Below, piece after piece: positions 41,895 to 43,406 of a DNA stretch of 43,406 nt. The notes beneath the pieces are model-generated. The model saw nothing but the letters and a program-made list of their open reading frames with translations, did not search any database and was not told where the DNA came from. Each line of letters starts with the position of its first letter. Within the stretch, counting starts at the first letter, position 1. The position numbers were made by a program, and so were the translations under genes. This DNA is from Gemmatimonadales bacterium (GTDB taxonomy: Bacteria; Gemmatimonadota; Gemmatimonadetes; Longimicrobiales; Gaopeijiaceae). The DNA is taken from assembly GCA_007692605.1 (NCBI GenBank), contig REBS01000127.1, positions 1-43,406 on the forward strand. Reading direction: 5' to 3'.

Positions 41895-43406
41895 TCAGGA
41901 GCCTTCGACCACGAGGCGCCGGCGGGCGACCGCCGGCTCCTCGCCCGGAAGCCCGACCTCGATGAACAGGTCGTAGTTTCCGGCGTCGAGTTCCCCGATC
42001 GACAGGTCGAGCGCGCGGAATACGATCCCCGCGTCATCGTCGGGCGCGTCATCCCAGCGGATCGTCACCGGCTCCGGCGTCTCGATCACGCGAAAGAATT
42101 CTCCGATCGCCCTGAGAAGACTCCGATCGGCACGCTCCACCCCGATCGAGACCGAAGCGATGTCCCCCTCGTCCAGCCCGTAGACCTCCCAGCCCACCCG
42201 CATCGTCTCCCCCGGAGGGAAGCGAAGGGACGGCCGCACCTGGTCGAGGGCTTCGGCCAGGGATTCCGGAGGCAGCTCGTCGCTCACGGTGAAGAAGACG
42301 GGGTCGGACAGGCTCACCCGACCCGCCGGCACCTCGAGCGCGGGGAGCGCACGCCGCGTCCGCCACGCCCTTCCCTCGACCCGTGACCATCCCTCCAGAC
42401 TCAGGATGTGATCCGCACGACGATCCAGCTGTGCGGTCCAGACCCCCTCGAGCTCGACCCCTTCCTGCACGGGAATGAGTCCCTCCTCGATCACCGGACC
42501 ATCGACGGGCAGCAGGTAGAGTGCGGTGCGAAGGTCCCGGGGCAGATCCGGTCCCTCGAGGGCCTCGGCGGGCGCATACGCCCCGAAGGGATCGTCCGAA
42601 CGCGACGGGGTGCCCTGCGCCCGAGTTCCCTCCGCATCTGCGGGAAGACGGGCGAAGGAGTGCACGATGTACATTTCGCCCTCGCGCAGGAACCGTGCGG
42701 TCTGGCTCTGCAGGTTCAGAAAGGTGGGCGCGTAGGCGGGTGTGAACCCCACCGGCTGCCGTCCCGTCTGCACCCGCAGATCGCCGTCATCGCCCACGGG
42801 GAAGCGCACCAGCTCCTCACCCGTCGGAAGGTACCGGCGACGATCGGGATCGAGGCGGGCGGTCATCCGGTTTCGCGAGAGCTGCTGCATGTTCCCGGGT
42901 CCACCCTGCTGCCGCTCCCATCCCAGGGCCCAGCCGTACCGCAGCAGGATCTCCTCGAGGTCGACATCCCAGGGCAGGCCGAAGGGGTTCCAGGCGTCTT
43001 CGAGCGTCCGGACCTGGGTCAGGCGGGCCATGTGAGCGGTCCACCGGGCGTTGCCGGGGACCATGAAGAGGGGGTCCGACAGCCGCCAGAGGAGGGCGCG
43101 GCGCCGCATCCGCTCCTCGGGATCCGACACGTCGAGGAAGCTGCGACCATCGCGCTCCAGCAGGTACCGCTCTCCGGTCCACCGATCCTCCTCGCCGCGA
43201 GGCAGGGTCTCGAGCAGGGTCAGGAAGGCGTCGCCCGCGCGGACCCAGTCGTCGTCTTCGTGAAAGACCCATCCGGCGAGCGCGGCGCACCAGTGTTCGC
43301 GGGCCTCGCAGTCCTGGAGCACCTGCCGCGCGCCGATCAGGTCATTGGCCTCGATCAGGTAGCGTACCCGCTGTCCCAGGATCCACTCGTCACCCGGAAG
43401 GGCCTC
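41895..43406 (-). CDS. large protein with TPR-like N-region, partial (5' end outside window)
   Basis: The frame is open from the stop at 41895 to the window edge; at least 503 residues are encoded and the true start lies to the right. A GTG at 43322 is in frame, but sequence before it (EALPGDEWILGQRVRYLIEA) is helical and continuous, so it is not the start. The visible N-part looks like TPR or similar helical repeats. The middle (WTAHMARLTQVRTLEDAWNP, GWALGWERQQGG) and the beta-rich C-terminal part (MRVGWEVYGLDEGDIASVSI, NYDLFIEVGLPGEEP) match nothing I can name. There is no clear membrane segment in the visible part. Confidence 0.6.
   Translation of the reverse strand, partial: EALPGDEWILGQRVRYLIEANDLIGARQVLQDCEAREHWCAALAGWVFHEDDDWVRAGDAFLTLLETLPRGEEDRWTGERYLLERDGRSFLDVSDPEERMRRRALLWRLSDPLFMVPGNARWTAHMARLTQVRTLEDAWNPFGLPWDVDLEEILLRYGWALGWERQQGGPGNMQQLSRNRMTARLDPDRRRYLPTGEELVRFPVGDDGDLRVQTGRQPVGFTPAYAPTFLNLQSQTARFLREGEMYIVHSFARLPADAEGTRAQGTPSRSDDPFGAYAPAEALEGPDLPRDLRTALYLLPVDGPVIEEGLIPVQEGVELEGVWTAQLDRRADHILSLEGWSRVEGRAWRTRRALPALEVPAGRVSLSDPVFFTVSDELPPESLAEALDQVRPSLRFPPGETMRVGWEVYGLDEGDIASVSIGVERADRSLLRAIGEFFRVIETPEPVTIRWDDAPDDDAGIVFRALDLSIGELDAGNYDLFIEVGLPGEEPAVARRRLVVEGS

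Noticed and set aside
1..43406. CRISPR arrays, insertion sequences, integrases or toxin-antitoxin pairs
   Set aside because: No repeat array, transposase, integrase or paired small genes of these types were seen.

Overview
This is a GC-rich bacterial chromosome segment with densely packed genes, short operons and no phage, insertion sequence, CRISPR array, tRNA or intact rRNA gene that I can see. Four things suggest a didermic, menaquinone-using bacterium. There is a menF-D-B-A-E cluster. Several exported proteins have signal peptides ending in A-Q, and several predicted outer-membrane barrels are present. A CrtO-type carotenoid ketolase is also present. The best guess is Gemmatimonadota; a related GC-rich phylum cannot be excluded from sequence reading alone.

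Layout. Positions 1-400 hold no confident gene but contain a short 16S-3'-end-like string, a possible 20-residue ORF and a strong bidirectional terminator. Then come a redoxin (minus) and an orphan BtuF-like binding protein. An AT-rich regulatory patch precedes an overlapping ring-cleaving dioxygenase/esterase pair that resembles the MhqO-MhqD quinone-detoxification genes. At 3.8-9.3 kb (minus) are an orphan CheY-like receiver and the run greA, ABC ATPase, double-FtsX permease, CrtC/AttH-type lipocalin, which is an AttEFGH-like transporter. At 9.5-10.5 kb a large dyad precedes a MerC-like membrane protein and a Fur-family repressor.

From 10.5 to 20.9 kb there are purE-purK, a TerB-like/acyl-CoA-oxidase fusion, a membrane-anchored DUF411 metal protein, a two-gene carotenoid operon (CrtO ketolase plus fused CrtYc/Yd lycopene cyclase), an exported barrel protein and tyrS. 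From 21.1 to 27.8 kb is the tightly coupled menaquinone operon (isochorismate to demethylmenaquinone, lacking menH and menC here). It diverges from a cation:proton antiporter fused to universal-stress and PTS-EIIA domains, followed by a SEC59-type lipid kinase.

From 31 to 43.4 kb the genes are mostly envelope and export functions. They are a phosphate-type porin preceded by 11-nt-phased direct repeats that look like a Pho box, a Vgb-like propeller, a coiled-coil exported protein, a metallophosphatase, a TPR/DUF481 pair, a lipoprotein, a tyrosine-decarboxylase-type PLP enzyme, two exported proteins and the 3' part of a large protein running off the window end.

The points most worth following up are the phased repeats before the porin, the metal-type dyad before merC-fur, the three multidomain fusions (TerB-ACOX, antiporter-USP-EIIA, double permease), the CrtO/fused-cyclase pair and the rRNA-like remnant. 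I do not see a clearly new defence or mobile system in this window.
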